Assembly: GCF_024129435.1 (NCBI RefSeq)
Contig: NZ_JAMXXN010000003.1
Location: 1 to 64,000, forward strand
Length of the DNA stretch: 64,000 bases
Source of the DNA: Acinetobacter lwoffii
Lineage (GTDB): Bacteria > Pseudomonadota > Gammaproteobacteria > Pseudomonadales > Moraxellaceae
Direction: 5' to 3'
The position numbers were made by a program, and so were the translations under genes. The notes beneath the pieces are model-generated. The model searched no databases, had not been told where the DNA came from, and saw only the letters and a program-made list of their open reading frames with translations. This document shows positions 28,296 through 35,943 of this stretch, in pieces (within the stretch, counting starts at the first letter, position 1; every line of letters starts with the position of its first letter).

Positions 28296-29573
28296 TTAAA
28301 CAGCCGCCAGCGCCTGTTCCAGATCGGCAATCAGGTCATCAATATGTTCAATCCCGATAGATAAACGCACCATATCCTCACTGACGCCTGCCGATTTTAA
28401 CTCTTCGGCATTGAGCTGACGATGCGTAGTAGTCGCCGGGTGGCAGGCCAGACTTTTAGCGTCGCCGATATTGACCAGACGGGTGAACAATTGCAGGGCA
28501 TCAATAAAACGTGTGCCGCCTTCGAGACCATGTTCTACCCCAAAGGTCAGAATGGCAGAAGGTTTACCTTTCACATATTTCTGTGCCAAGGCATGCTGTG
28601 GGTGATCTTTCAGGCCGGCGTAATTGACCCATTTCACTTTAGGATGTTTTTGCAGATATTCAGCGACTTTCAGTGCATTTTCGGTATGACGTTCCATACG
28701 CAAGCTTAAAGTTTCCAGACCTTGCAGAATCAAAAACACATTCTGCGGACTGATCGCAGCGCCGGTATTACGCAGTGGCACTACACGCGCACGTGCGATA
28801 TATGCTGCTTCCCCCAAAACTTCGACATAGTTCACGCCATGGTAGCTTGGATCAGGCGTATTCAGGGCAGGGAAACGTTCAGGGTATTTACCCCACGGGA
28901 ATTTGCCGCTATCCACAATAATGCCGCCAATTGAATTACCATGCCCGCCAATATATTTGGTCAGCGAGTGCACCACGATATCTGCACCGAAATCAAAAGA
29001 CTTCTGCAAGACAGGAGTTGCTACAGTGTTGTCGACAATCACGGGTACGCCGTATTCATGCGCAATCTTTGAAATCGCTTCCAAGTCGATAATGTTGCCG
29101 AGTGGGTTACCAATTGATTCCACAAAAACCAGTTTGGTTTTGTCGTCAATCAGACCACGCAGTGCTTCCGGGTTTTGATAGTCAAAGAAGCGGACTTCAA
29201 TGCCTTGCTTTGGCAGGGTGTGTGCAAACAGGTTATAGGTGCCACCATATAAAGTAGACACTGAAGCAATATTGTCTCCGGCTTCCGCAATGGTCTGAAT
29301 CGCATAAGTAATCGCAGCCATGCCAGAGGCCAAAGCCAGCGCGCCAATTCCACCTTCCAGTGCTGCGACACGTTGTTCCAGAACCGCAGTGGTCGGGTTC
29401 ATAATTCGGGTATAGATATTGCCCTGAACCTTTAAATCAAAGAGATCGGCCCCATGTTGAGTATTGTCAAAGGCATAAGACGTGGTTTGGTAAATCGGCA
29501 CTGCAACAGCTTTGGTGGTTGCTTCTGGGGTATAACCTGCATGAATCGCAAGGGTTTCTGCTTTATAACTCAT
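28296..29573 (-). CDS. metY: O-acetylhomoserine sulfhydrylase / aminocarboxypropyltransferase
   Basis: PLP enzyme of the Cys/Met metabolism family that makes homocysteine (from sulfide) or methionine (from methanethiol) using O-acetylhomoserine. It has 425 residues, the MetY length rather than the shorter MetB/MetC/MetZ. Family features: ETLAIHAGYTPE start, PIYQTTSY, YTRIMNPTTAVLEQRVAALEGG, and the PLP lysine in HSLTKYIGGHG. SCHPATTTH-type ending appears as ACHPATTTHRQL. A 21-bp palindrome lies 83 nt upstream of the ATG, a possible operator. Monocistronic. Confidence 0.95.
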   Translation of the reverse strand: MSYKAETLAIHAGYTPEATTKAVAVPIYQTTSYAFDNTQHGADLFDLKVQGNIYTRIMNPTTAVLEQRVAALEGGIGALALASGMAAITYAIQTIAEAGDNIASVSTLYGGTYNLFAHTLPKQGIEVRFFDYQNPEALRGLIDDKTKLVFVESIGNPLGNIIDLEAISKIAHEYGVPVIVDNTVATPVLQKSFDFGADIVVHSLTKYIGGHGNSIGGIIVDSGKFPWGKYPERFPALNTPDPSYHGVNYVEVLGEAAYIARARVVPLRNTGAAISPQNVFLILQGLETLSLRMERHTENALKVAEYLQKHPKVKWVNYAGLKDHPQHALAQKYVKGKPSAILTFGVEHGLEGGTRFIDALQLFTRLVNIGDAKSLACHPATTTHRQLNAEELKSAGVSEDMVRLSIGIEHIDDLIADLEQALAAV

Positions 29574-29655
29574 TCTGTTTGATCTTCTTGTTTAAGTTTA
29601 TGGCTTGAGTGTAGCATTTTCACATATGAGTAAAAGTGCAATTTTATTGAAATAA

Positions 29656-29676
29656 ATATATGAAATATTCATATAT
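29656..29676. promoter_or_regulatory. 21-bp perfect palindrome upstream of metY
   Basis: ATATATGAA, centre ATA, then its exact reverse complement TTCATATAT. It sits 83-103 nt before the metY ATG. Its core TGAA-N3-TTCA resembles but does not match the MetR pattern TGAA-N5-TTCA, so the regulator is unknown. Confidence 0.5.
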
Positions 29677-29773
29677 CGACCTGGATTTGAGTCGTTTATT
29701 TTACTGAAAACAACTGTTTAAAAAAACATCATCAATAAACTTGTAACAATGCATTGAAGTTCATGGCAATGGC

Positions 29774-29802
29774 TTATGTTTTCGCAGCTTTCTGCGTATA
29801 AT
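29774..29802 (+). promoter_or_regulatory. Sigma-70 promoter of ettA
   Basis: TTATGT at 29774-29779, a 17-nt spacer and a perfect TATAAT at 29797-29802. The predicted start near 29809 gives a leader of about 73 nt with two hairpins (29819-29832 and 29833-29854). Confidence 0.6.
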
Positions 29803-29881
29803 AGCCGATTATTTTTTCGCTCATTTTTGAGCTGGGGTGGTTGTTTTAACCCCATTTGGTTTTTCAGTTGAGGAGTCCTAC

Positions 29882-31543
29882 GTGGCCCAATATATTTACA
29901 CGATGAACCGAGTGTCGAAGATGGTTCCGCCTAAGCGCGAAATCCTGAAAGACATCTCCTTATCATTTTTCCCAGGCGCTAAAATTGGTGTGCTTGGTTT
30001 AAACGGTGCAGGTAAATCTACCTTGCTTCGTATTATGGCGGGCGTAGATAAAGATTTCTCTGGTGAAGCACGTGCGCAACCGGGTATAAAAATCGGTTAT
30101 CTTGAGCAAGAACCACCTTTAGATGAAACTAAAGACGTTCGTGGTAACGTCGAAGATGGTTTACGTGAACCGCTTGATGCCTTGGCACGTCTGGATGAAG
30201 TCTTTGCTGAATATGCAGCAGAAGATGCGGATTTCGATGCACTTGCGAAAGAGCAAGAGAAGCTTGAAGCGATTATCCAGACTTGGGATGCGCATAACCT
30301 TGCGAACCAGATGGATCAAGCAGCTGCAGCATTGAACTTGCCTGCTTGGGATGCAGATGTATCTAAGCTTTCAGGTGGTGAACGTCGTCGTGTGGCGCTG
30401 TGCCGATTACTTCTGTCTAAACCAGATATGTTACTTCTAGACGAACCAACGAACCATTTAGATGCTTCATCTGTATCTTGGTTGGAACGTTTCTTGAAAG
30501 ACTTCCCGGGTACCATCGTCGCTATTACGCATGACCGTTACTTCTTGGATAACGTTGCTGAATGGATTCTGGAGCTTGACCGTGGTATGGGCATTCCGTA
30601 TCAAGGTAACTACTCTTCTTGGCTTGAGCAGAAAAATGCCCGTTTAGAGCAAGAGAACAAGCAGGAAGAATCTTTTGCTAAAGCATTGAAAAAAGAACTT
30701 GAATGGGTTCGTTCAAATGCCAAAGGTCAGCAAAAGAAAAACAAAGCGCGTATGGAGCGTTTTGAAGAGCTTAACTCACGCGAATTCCAGCAGCGTAACG
30801 AAACCTCTGAAATCTACATTCCACCTGGTCCACGTCTGGGCAACAAGGTTGTAGAAGTTGAAGGCATCAGCAAATCGTTTGGTGATCGCTTACTGTACAA
30901 AGATTTAACGTTCACAGTACCACCTGCTGCCATTGTGGGTATCGTGGGTGAGAACGGTGCAGGTAAAACCACGCTATTCCGTATGATGACTGGCGAACAG
31001 CAACCAGATACCGGTACGGTAACGCTGGGTGAATCGGTTAAAGTGGCTTATGTCGGTCAGATCCGTGACACTTTAGATAACAACAAAACCGTTTGGGAAG
31101 AAGTGTCTGGCGGTTTAGATATCTTGAAGATTGGTGATTACGAAATCGCATCTCGTGCGTATATCGGTCGCTTTAACTTTAAAGGCCAAGATCAGCAAAA
31201 GCGCGTAGGTCAATTGTCAGGTGGTGAGCGTAACCGTTTACAACTTGCGAAAATCCTGCAAATGGGTGCAAACGTGATCTTGCTGGATGAACCATCGAAC
31301 GACTTGGACATCGAAACCTTGCGTGCACTTGAGGATGCCATTCTGGTATTCCCGGGTACTGTGATGGTGATCTCGCATGACCGTTGGTTCCTGGATCGTA
31401 TTGCAACGCACATCTTGTCATTTGAAGGTGAAACCCCTGAATTCTTCACGGGTAACTATGCTGAGTTTGAAGAATATCGCCGTAAGCGTGATGGTGATGA
31501 TCTTGTAGCCAAGCGTCAAAAATATCGCAAAATCGGTGTTTAA
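29882..31543 (+). CDS. ettA: Energy-dependent translational throttle protein EttA
   Basis: ABC-F ATPase that binds the ribosomal E site and gates the first peptide bond according to ATP/ADP ratio. It has 553 residues from the GTG at 29882 (AQYIYTMNRVSKMVPPKRE), which matches the E. coli start and has GAGGAG upstream; an upstream in-frame codon at 29837 is disfavoured. Two ABC domains: Walker A GLNGAGKST and GENGAGKTT; signatures LSGGERRRVALC and LSGGERNRLQLA; Walker B MLLLDEPTNHLD and VILLDEPSNDLD. The P-site interaction linker with charged coiled coil lies between (QQKKNKARMERFEEL). Monocistronic. Confidence 0.97.
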   Translation: MAQYIYTMNRVSKMVPPKREILKDISLSFFPGAKIGVLGLNGAGKSTLLRIMAGVDKDFSGEARAQPGIKIGYLEQEPPLDETKDVRGNVEDGLREPLDALARLDEVFAEYAAEDADFDALAKEQEKLEAIIQTWDAHNLANQMDQAAAALNLPAWDADVSKLSGGERRRVALCRLLLSKPDMLLLDEPTNHLDASSVSWLERFLKDFPGTIVAITHDRYFLDNVAEWILELDRGMGIPYQGNYSSWLEQKNARLEQENKQEESFAKALKKELEWVRSNAKGQQKKNKARMERFEELNSREFQQRNETSEIYIPPGPRLGNKVVEVEGISKSFGDRLLYKDLTFTVPPAAIVGIVGENGAGKTTLFRMMTGEQQPDTGTVTLGESVKVAYVGQIRDTLDNNKTVWEEVSGGLDILKIGDYEIASRAYIGRFNFKGQDQQKRVGQLSGGERNRLQLAKILQMGANVILLDEPSNDLDIETLRALEDAILVFPGTVMVISHDRWFLDRIATHILSFEGETPEFFTGNYAEFEEYRRKRDGDDLVAKRQKYRKIGV

Positions 31544-31564
31544 TCATCTCCGACTTTTGTAAAT

Positions 31565-31595
31565 AAAAAAACCAGCCTCAGGGCTGGTTTTTTTA
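31565..31595. terminator. Bidirectional terminator between ettA and the zinc-ribbon gene
   Basis: ACCAGCC (31571-31577) and GGCTGGT (31582-31588) with a 4-nt loop, flanked by an A run and a T run, serving both converging genes. Confidence 0.88.
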
Positions 31596-31620
31596 TGTTT
31601 ATTATATGGTGGAGGGTAAA

Positions 31621-31962
31621 TTAGATTTCCCACTCATGATTACATTCACGGCATTTCCATTTCTTTTGTGTTTGCATGAATGCCTGCATTGAAATTTTAA
31701 AATCAGGTAGATCTTTATAGAACATAAAACCTGCGATCAAAGAAAGAATAAAGACGATCACAGTCGCAGTCTGTAAAGTGGTACCTGCACCATCGCCAAA
31801 AATCCACATCGCGATGCTAATAATGACCAGTAATAATAACAGGAACAGGGCAGGGACCAGAAACATTAAGCTTTTAGGAACCACTGGACGTGGAGCTGCT
31901 TGACCTGGCTGGGCCACTGGCATGATTTTCGGGCTTTGACACTTAGGGCAACGATATTGCAT
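31621..31962 (-). CDS. Small membrane protein with zinc-ribbon halves at both ends
   Basis: An uncharacterised 113-residue protein. The N-terminus has CPKC (YRCPKCQSPKI) and the C-terminus CREC (KWKCRECNHEWEI). Between them are two hydrophobic segments (LMFLVPALFLLLLLVIISI and ATVIVFILSLIAGFMF). A membrane hairpin would put both ends in the cytoplasm, letting the two CxxC pairs form one four-cysteine zinc ribbon. I do not recognise a function. The gene is alone, convergent with ettA; the ATG at 31962 opens the only frame of size. Confidence 0.8.
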   Translation of the reverse strand: MQYRCPKCQSPKIMPVAQPGQAAPRPVVPKSLMFLVPALFLLLLLVIISIAMWIFGDGAGTTLQTATVIVFILSLIAGFMFYKDLPDFKISMQAFMQTQKKWKCRECNHEWEI

Positions 31963-32050
31963 TACAACTCCAAAATTCTAAATTACTGATTATTTTATCG
32001 GAAGATGCGAAGAAACCGAAATATTGCCCAACATAAAATATACAGGCAAT

Positions 32051-32082
32051 AAAAAACCCAAGTCGCAATGCTTGGGTTTTTT
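32051..32082 (-). terminator. Terminator of the tRNA-Ala/tRNA-Glu transcript
   Basis: AAAAAACCCAAG (32051-32062) pairs fully with CTTGGGTTTTTT (32071-32082) around an 8-nt loop. On the minus strand it follows tRNA-Glu and the palindrome at 32085-32114. Confidence 0.85.
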
Positions 32083-32084
32083 AT

Positions 32085-32114
32085 AAGATGACCATAATAT
32101 ATTATGGTCATCTT
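32085..32114. repeat. 30-bp perfect palindrome in the tRNA-Glu 3' trailer
   Basis: AAGATGACCATAATA is followed directly by its exact reverse complement. The element begins 5 nt after the CCA end of tRNA-Glu and 2 nt before the terminator stem. In RNA it folds to a 13-bp stem with a 4-nt loop. As DNA it could be an operator or insertion scar. Confidence 0.9.
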
Positions 32115-32119
32115 GAATA

Positions 32120-32195
32120 TGGCGTCCCTACGGGGATTCGAACCCCGGTTACCGCCGTGAAAGGGCGATGTCCTAGGCCTCTAGACGATAGGGAC
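32120..32195 (-). tRNA. tRNA-Glu (anticodon UUC)
   Basis: 76 nt with encoded CCA. Acceptor GTCCCTA pairs with TAGGGAC. The anticodon arm gives UUC, and the T arm is CCGGG-GTTCGAA-TCCCCG-like as expected. It is second in the tRNA-Ala/tRNA-Glu transcript behind gltX. Confidence 0.97.
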
Positions 32196-32232
32196 AATTG
32201 AGGCAATAACACAGCTAAAGCAAGACTTGATT

Positions 32233-32308
32233 TGGTGGAGTCAAGGAGGATCGAACTCCTGACCTCTACAATGCCATTGTAGCGCTCTACCAACTGAGCT
32301 ATGACCCC
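32233..32308 (-). tRNA. tRNA-Ala (anticodon GGC)
   Basis: 76 nt with encoded CCA. The anticodon loop ATGGCAT between CTACA and TGTAG gives GGC. The acceptor stem has the G3-U70 wobble that identifies alanine tRNA. It is first in the two-tRNA transcript. Confidence 0.97.
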
Positions 32309-32324
32309 AGTCTGTGTGAGCGCT

Positions 32325-32353
32325 ATATTAGGGATATCGCACTCACACGTCAA
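32325..32353 (-). promoter_or_regulatory. Promoter of the tRNA-Ala/tRNA-Glu unit, within an inverted repeat
   Basis: On the minus strand TTGACG (32353-32348), 17-nt spacer, TAATAT (32330-32325). GTGTGAG at 32314-32320 and CTCACAC at 32342-32348 flank the -10 box and abut the -35, forming a possible operator. The start would lie about 10 nt before tRNA-Ala. Confidence 0.65.
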
Positions 32354-32365
32354 CACAAAAATTAA

Positions 32366-33874
32366 TTAAGCTTGATCAACTGCTTCATTTTTCGGCAACT
32401 TTAAGCTTTCATTAAGTTTTTCCCAGACTTTCAGCTCTTTTTTGCTTGGACCACCGACAATTTCCAACGCATGACGTAAGCGTGCAAAGGTTAAATCAGG
32501 ACCAATGGTCACCATCGTCTGCATTACTGGTGTAGATGCAGTCGAACCGGCGATCGCAATAAAGAACGCAGACATGAAATCACGTAGCTTGATTTCCATT
32601 TGTGCGGCCAAGTCCATCAAGGTCTGGCTCACCGTGTCGTTATTCCAAGTAAACAGGCTTTCTAAACGCCAAATTGCGAATTGAAGACTTTGACGTACCT
32701 GTTCATCCGACAGTTTCTTGCTTTCAAACTGTTCTTTAGACAGGGTCGGGAAATGGTTGAAATAATGTGCAGACCAGTTCACAGCTTCAGACAGCAGGTT
32801 AATACGCGGTTGAATCGCAGCTGCAATTTCTTCTAATTTGGCACGATCTGCTTTCCAGGCCAATAAGGTGTCTAGAAGTTCAGCCGGGCTGAGTGCCTTG
32901 ATCCATTGACCATTTAACCAGTTCAATTTCTCAACATCAAAGATCGGACCACCGAGGGATACACGTTTGATATCAAAATGCTCAATCATTTCAGCCAAAG
33001 TGAATTTTTCACTTTCATCTGGCATTGACCAGCCCATACGACCCAAGTAGTTCAACAAGGCTTCAGGCAGTACACCGATGTCTCTGTAATAGTTAATTGA
33101 GGTCGGGTTTTTACGTTTAGACAGCTTAGATTTATCCGGGTTACGCAGCAGTGGCATGTGGCATAGTATCGGCATTTCCCAACCAAAATATTGATACAGC
33201 AACTGATGTTTCGGCGCAGATGGAATCCATTCTTCACCACGAATTACGTGGGTGATTTGCATCAAATGATCATCTACTACGTTAGCCAAGTGGTAGGTTG
33301 GTAGGCCATCGGTTTTCAGCAGGATTTGCATGTCTACTTGCGCCCATGGAATTTCCACTTCGCCACGCAGCATGTCATTGAATTTACATACACCTTCAGT
33401 CGGTACTTTCATGCGAATCACATGTGGTTCACCAGCGGCCAAACGACGCTCCACTTCTTCTTCAGAAAGATTTAGACCACGACCATCATAACGTGGCGAC
33501 TCTCCACGTGCCTGCTGTTCTGCACGCATTTGATCCAGTTCTTCTGCAGTTGCGAAACAGTAGAAGGCATGACCTTTCTCTACCAGTTCCAAGGCATAAT
33601 TTTTATAGATATCCATACGTTCTGACTGGCGGTACGGCGCATGCGGGCCACCGACATCAGGACCTTCAGACCAGTTCAGACCCAACCAGCGCAATGAATC
33701 CAGGATCATTTTTTCAGATTCAGGCGTTGAGCGCAGTTGGTCAGTATCTTCAATACGAAGAATGAATTCACCGCCATGCTGTTTAGCAAAACATAAGTTA
33801 AACAAGGCGATATAGGCAGTACCTACATGCGGAAAACCAGTAGGAGAAGGTGCAATACGAGTACGAACAGTCAT
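32366..33874 (-). CDS. gltX: Glutamyl-tRNA synthetase
   Basis: Class I synthetase that charges tRNA-Glu. It has 502 residues. The HIGH-type motif is in [16 protein letters not shown] near the N-terminus, and the KMSKS-type motif is [13 protein letters not shown] at [15 protein letters not shown] and the Rossmann [11 protein letters not shown] segment fit the enzyme. A C-terminal anticodon-binding domain follows. The gene lies upstream of its own substrate tRNA. A minus-strand TATAAT at 33909-33914 is a candidate -10 box, with a weak -35 inside the hairpin loop of the neighbouring terminator. Confidence 0.97.
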   Translation of the reverse strand: MTVRTRIAPSPTGFPHVGTAYIALFNLCFAKQHGGEFILRIEDTDQLRSTPESEKMILDSLRWLGLNWSEGPDVGGPHAPYRQSERMDIYKNYALELVEKGHAFYCFATAEELDQMRAEQQARGESPRYDGRGLNLSEEEVERRLAAGEPHVIRMKVPTEGVCKFNDMLRGEVEIPWAQVDMQILLKTDGLPTYHLANVVDDHLMQITHVIRGEEWIPSAPKHQLLYQYFGWEMPILCHMPLLRNPDKSKLSKRKNPTSINYYRDIGVLPEALLNYLGRMGWSMPDESEKFTLAEMIEHFDIKRVSLGGPIFDVEKLNWLNGQWIKALSPAELLDTLLAWKADRAKLEEIAAAIQPRINLLSEAVNWSAHYFNHFPTLSKEQFESKKLSDEQVRQSLQFAIWRLESLFTWNNDTVSQTLMDLAAQMEIKLRDFMSAFFIAIAGSTASTPVMQTMVTIGPDLTFARLRHALEIVGGPSKKELKVWEKLNESLKLPKNEAVDQA

Positions 33875-33908
33875 AGCCGGATCTAATCTTAGATATAAAA
33901 TTGCAGCT

Positions 33909-33936
33909 ATTATAGCGAAAAAGCCACATCACTTAA
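33909..33936 (-). promoter_or_regulatory. Candidate gltX promoter
   Basis: Minus-strand TATAAT at 33914-33909, with TTAAGT (33936-33931) 16 nt upstream as a poor -35. The -35 lies in the loop of the terminator hairpin at 33919-33968, so end of one gene and start of the next overlap. Confidence 0.4.
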
Positions 33937-33968
33937 TGCTTTATTCAACATTGAATGATGTGGCTTTT
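33919..33968 (-). terminator. Long-stem terminator after the small secreted-protein gene
   Basis: AAAAGCCACATCA (33919-33931) pairs perfectly over 13 bp with TGATGTGGCTTTT (33956-33968). The loop is 24 nt, and on the minus strand a T run follows. Confidence 0.7.
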
Positions 33969-34001
33969 AAATCCGGGAATATTCAGCGCTGTTGAGGCTG
34001 A

Positions 34002-34304
34002 TTAAGAATGAGCGCTCGAAAAAATACTTTGGACAAAGCGGGTGAAGCGGTAATTCTGTTCTGCAAAGAAATTTTGCGAAGGTGCGACTTTAAATGCAGT
34101 CAAGACTTTGAGATTATCTTCTGTTTGAAGTGTTTTTTCAGTTTTTTGTTGCTGAATCGCTTTTTCAATCGGCGAAGTCTTGCTTTCAACAGTGCTTACT
34201 GTAGGCTTCGGCAAATCTGTCTTCACAACGACGGCATGACCGAGTTGAATCGAGAACAACATAATCAGGCTTAGGATGCTGGCTGTGAATAATGTAAATT
34301 TCAT
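34002..34304 (-). CDS. Small secreted or periplasmic protein of unknown function
   Basis: About 100 residues. A Sec signal peptide is clear: MKFTLFTASILSLIMLFSI then QLGHA, with likely cleavage after GHA. The mature part is short, polar and Lys/Gln/Thr-rich, ending FFAEQNYRFTRFVQSIFSS. I do not recognise a domain. I choose the ATG at 34304, since AGGAGG lies 10 nt upstream; an in-frame TTG at 34310 is too close to that site. It is monocistronic and transcribed away from the sulfate-binding genes. An 11-bp-period repeat at 34505-34522 lies in its upstream region. Confidence 0.7.
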   Translation of the reverse strand: MKFTLFTASILSLIMLFSIQLGHAVVVKTDLPKPTVSTVESKTSPIEKAIQQQKTEKTLQTEDNLKVLTAFKVAPSQNFFAEQNYRFTRFVQSIFSSAHS

Positions 34305-34697
34305 ATCCAAACTTCCTCCTTACTTCGGGTTGGTTTTATTTTGTTAAAAATGTTTTTTTAATACTCTGCCTACAATTTAATCACAGTTGATCATAAAGAA
34401 GTAGAACCAAGTCACATTTTTTACAAAAGAAATAATATAACTCTGTGGAAAATTACCAAAAATCGTAATTTCCTGTTTTGGTGGCCTATTTTTAACAGAC
34501 AACTGTGAAGAGAACGTGAAGAACTGTCTTATATTGTAGCAGAAGATTACTTTTCTAGCAGAATATGTATCCGGATTTAATTGTTAGAAGATATCTCAAA
34601 ATCAGAAATAGATTGTAGATATTGTTATAAATGAATGATTGTTATGCTTATTTTTGATTTGTATAGTGCAGCTCATATAAACAAAGAGTTACATAAG
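34305..34697. other. Intergenic region between the small secreted-protein gene and sbp copy 1
   Basis: A 393-nt AT-rich divergent promoter region. It contains the ribosome site of the minus-strand gene, the GTGAAGA-N4-GTGAAGA direct repeat (34505-34522), and the sigma-70 promoter of the first sulfate-binding gene (34639-34667). I saw no ORF or RNA gene. Confidence 0.55.
34639..34667 (+). promoter_or_regulatory. Sigma-70 promoter of sulfate-binding gene copy 1
   Basis: TTGTTA (34639-34644), 17-nt spacer, TATAGT (34662-34667). The predicted start near 34674 lies downstream of an in-frame ATG at 34644 and supports the ATG at 34698. Confidence 0.6.
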
Positions 34698-35699
34698 ATG
34701 AAAAAAATAATAGCATCCGCAATCTTGACAATTTTAGTTGGAACAGCTGTACAGAATTCCGTCGCCAAAGATTTCCTGAATGTCTCTTATGATCCGACCC
34801 GTGAATTTTATCAGGAATATAACGAAGAATTTGGCAAGTTCTGGAAGCAGAAAACCGGACAGAAGGTCAATTTTAAACAGTCACATGGTGGTTCAGGCAA
34901 GCAGGCGCGTTCAGTGGTCGATGGTTTGCAGGCCGATGTCGTAACCTTGGCCTTAGCCAATGATATCGAAGAAATCGTCAATGCAGGTTTAATAGAGAAA
35001 GGTTGGCAAAAAGAGTTTCCGAGTAATTCGGCACCTTATACCTCTACGATTGTATTCTTGGTGCGTAAAGGGAATCCGAAGCAAATCAAAGACTGGAATG
35101 ATCTGACCAAAGCGGGTGTGGACATTATTACCCCAAACCCGAAAACCGGTGGTGCGCCGCGTTGGATCTACCTGTCTGCTTGGGGTTATGCACTGAAACA
35201 GCCCGGCGGTAATGATGCGAAAGCCAAAGAGCTGGTGAAAAAACTTTATCAAAATGTCAAAGTGTTAGATTCCGGTGCCCGTGGTTCACTGACCACGTTT
35301 GCCGAGCGCGGCATTGGTGATGTGCTTTTATCCTGGGAAAATGAAGCTTTGCTGGCGACCCAAGGTCTGGGTAAAGACAAATACGATATCGTCTATCCAT
35401 CGATTTCAATTCTGGCCGAGCCATCGGTAGCGATTGTCGATAAGAACGTGAATAAAAATGGGACTACCCATCTGGCAAAAGGCTATTTGAACTATTTATA
35501 TTCACCAAAAGGGCAGGAGCTTGCTGCGAAATATTTCTTCCGCCCGCGGGATGCCAAAGTCGCTGCTAAATATTCAGCCCAGTTCCCGAAAATACAGACC
35601 TTTACCATTGATAAAGTTTTTGGTGGTTGGGCCAAAGCGCAAAAAACACATTTTGTGAATGGAGCGATTTATGACCAGATTTACAATGAAAAAAGATAA
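34698..35699 (+). CDS. sbp: Sulfate ABC transporter periplasmic binding protein, copy 1
   Basis: About 333 residues with a Sec signal peptide ([19 protein letters not shown], cleavage near SVAK). The mature start [17 protein letters not shown] and the [16 protein letters not shown] and [11 protein letters not shown] segments identify the Sbp/CysP sulfate/thiosulfate-binding family. It captures sulfate in the periplasm for a CysTWA-type permease, none of which is encoded in this window. The ATG at 34698 fits the predicted promoter; the upstream extension to 34635 would spoil the signal peptide. A very similar gene follows 244 nt downstream. Confidence 0.93.
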   Translation: MKKIIASAILTILVGTAVQNSVAKDFLNVSYDPTREFYQEYNEEFGKFWKQKTGQKVNFKQSHGGSGKQARSVVDGLQADVVTLALANDIEEIVNAGLIEKGWQKEFPSNSAPYTSTIVFLVRKGNPKQIKDWNDLTKAGVDIITPNPKTGGAPRWIYLSAWGYALKQPGGNDAKAKELVKKLYQNVKVLDSGARGSLTTFAERGIGDVLLSWENEALLATQGLGKDKYDIVYPSISILAEPSVAIVDKNVNKNGTTHLAKGYLNYLYSPKGQELAAKYFFRPRDAKVAAKYSAQFPKIQTFTIDKVFGGWAKAQKTHFVNGAIYDQIYNEKR

Positions 35700-35720
35700 G
35701 TAAGCTGTAGTCTAAATACA

Positions 35721-35758
35721 ATAAAGAAAATGGCTAAAGTGTTATCCATTTTCTTTAT
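35721..35758 (+). terminator. Hairpin between the two sulfate-binding genes
   Basis: ATAAAGAAAATGG (35721-35733) pairs perfectly over 13 bp with 35746-35758. The T tract is short, so it is a weak terminator or a 3'-end stabiliser. Confidence 0.6.
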
Positions 35759-35883
35759 ATCTAATGCATAAAATTCTATATATTAGATATAAGTAGAATA
35801 ATAAATAGTATTTTCCTTTTAAAAACAAAATATTAAGTCAGAAAAACCTTTCATTTTATCGTGTTGTGATGTTGTAGGGTGAA

Positions 35884-35912
35884 TTGCGATAAATGATTTT
35901 ATTTCATATAGT
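35884..35912 (+). promoter_or_regulatory. Sigma-70 promoter of sulfate-binding gene copy 2
   Basis: TTGCGA (35884-35889), 17-nt spacer, TATAGT (35907-35912). The predicted start near 35919 rules out the upstream in-frame start at 35893 and supports ATG 35944. Confidence 0.6.
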
Positions 35913-35943
35913 TATATCTAATGAAGATAAACTCCGTGCTGCC

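Noticed and set aside
32108..32356. Open frame on the minus strand across tRNA-Ala and tRNA-Glu
   Set aside because: It overlaps two certain tRNA genes and their promoter; spurious.
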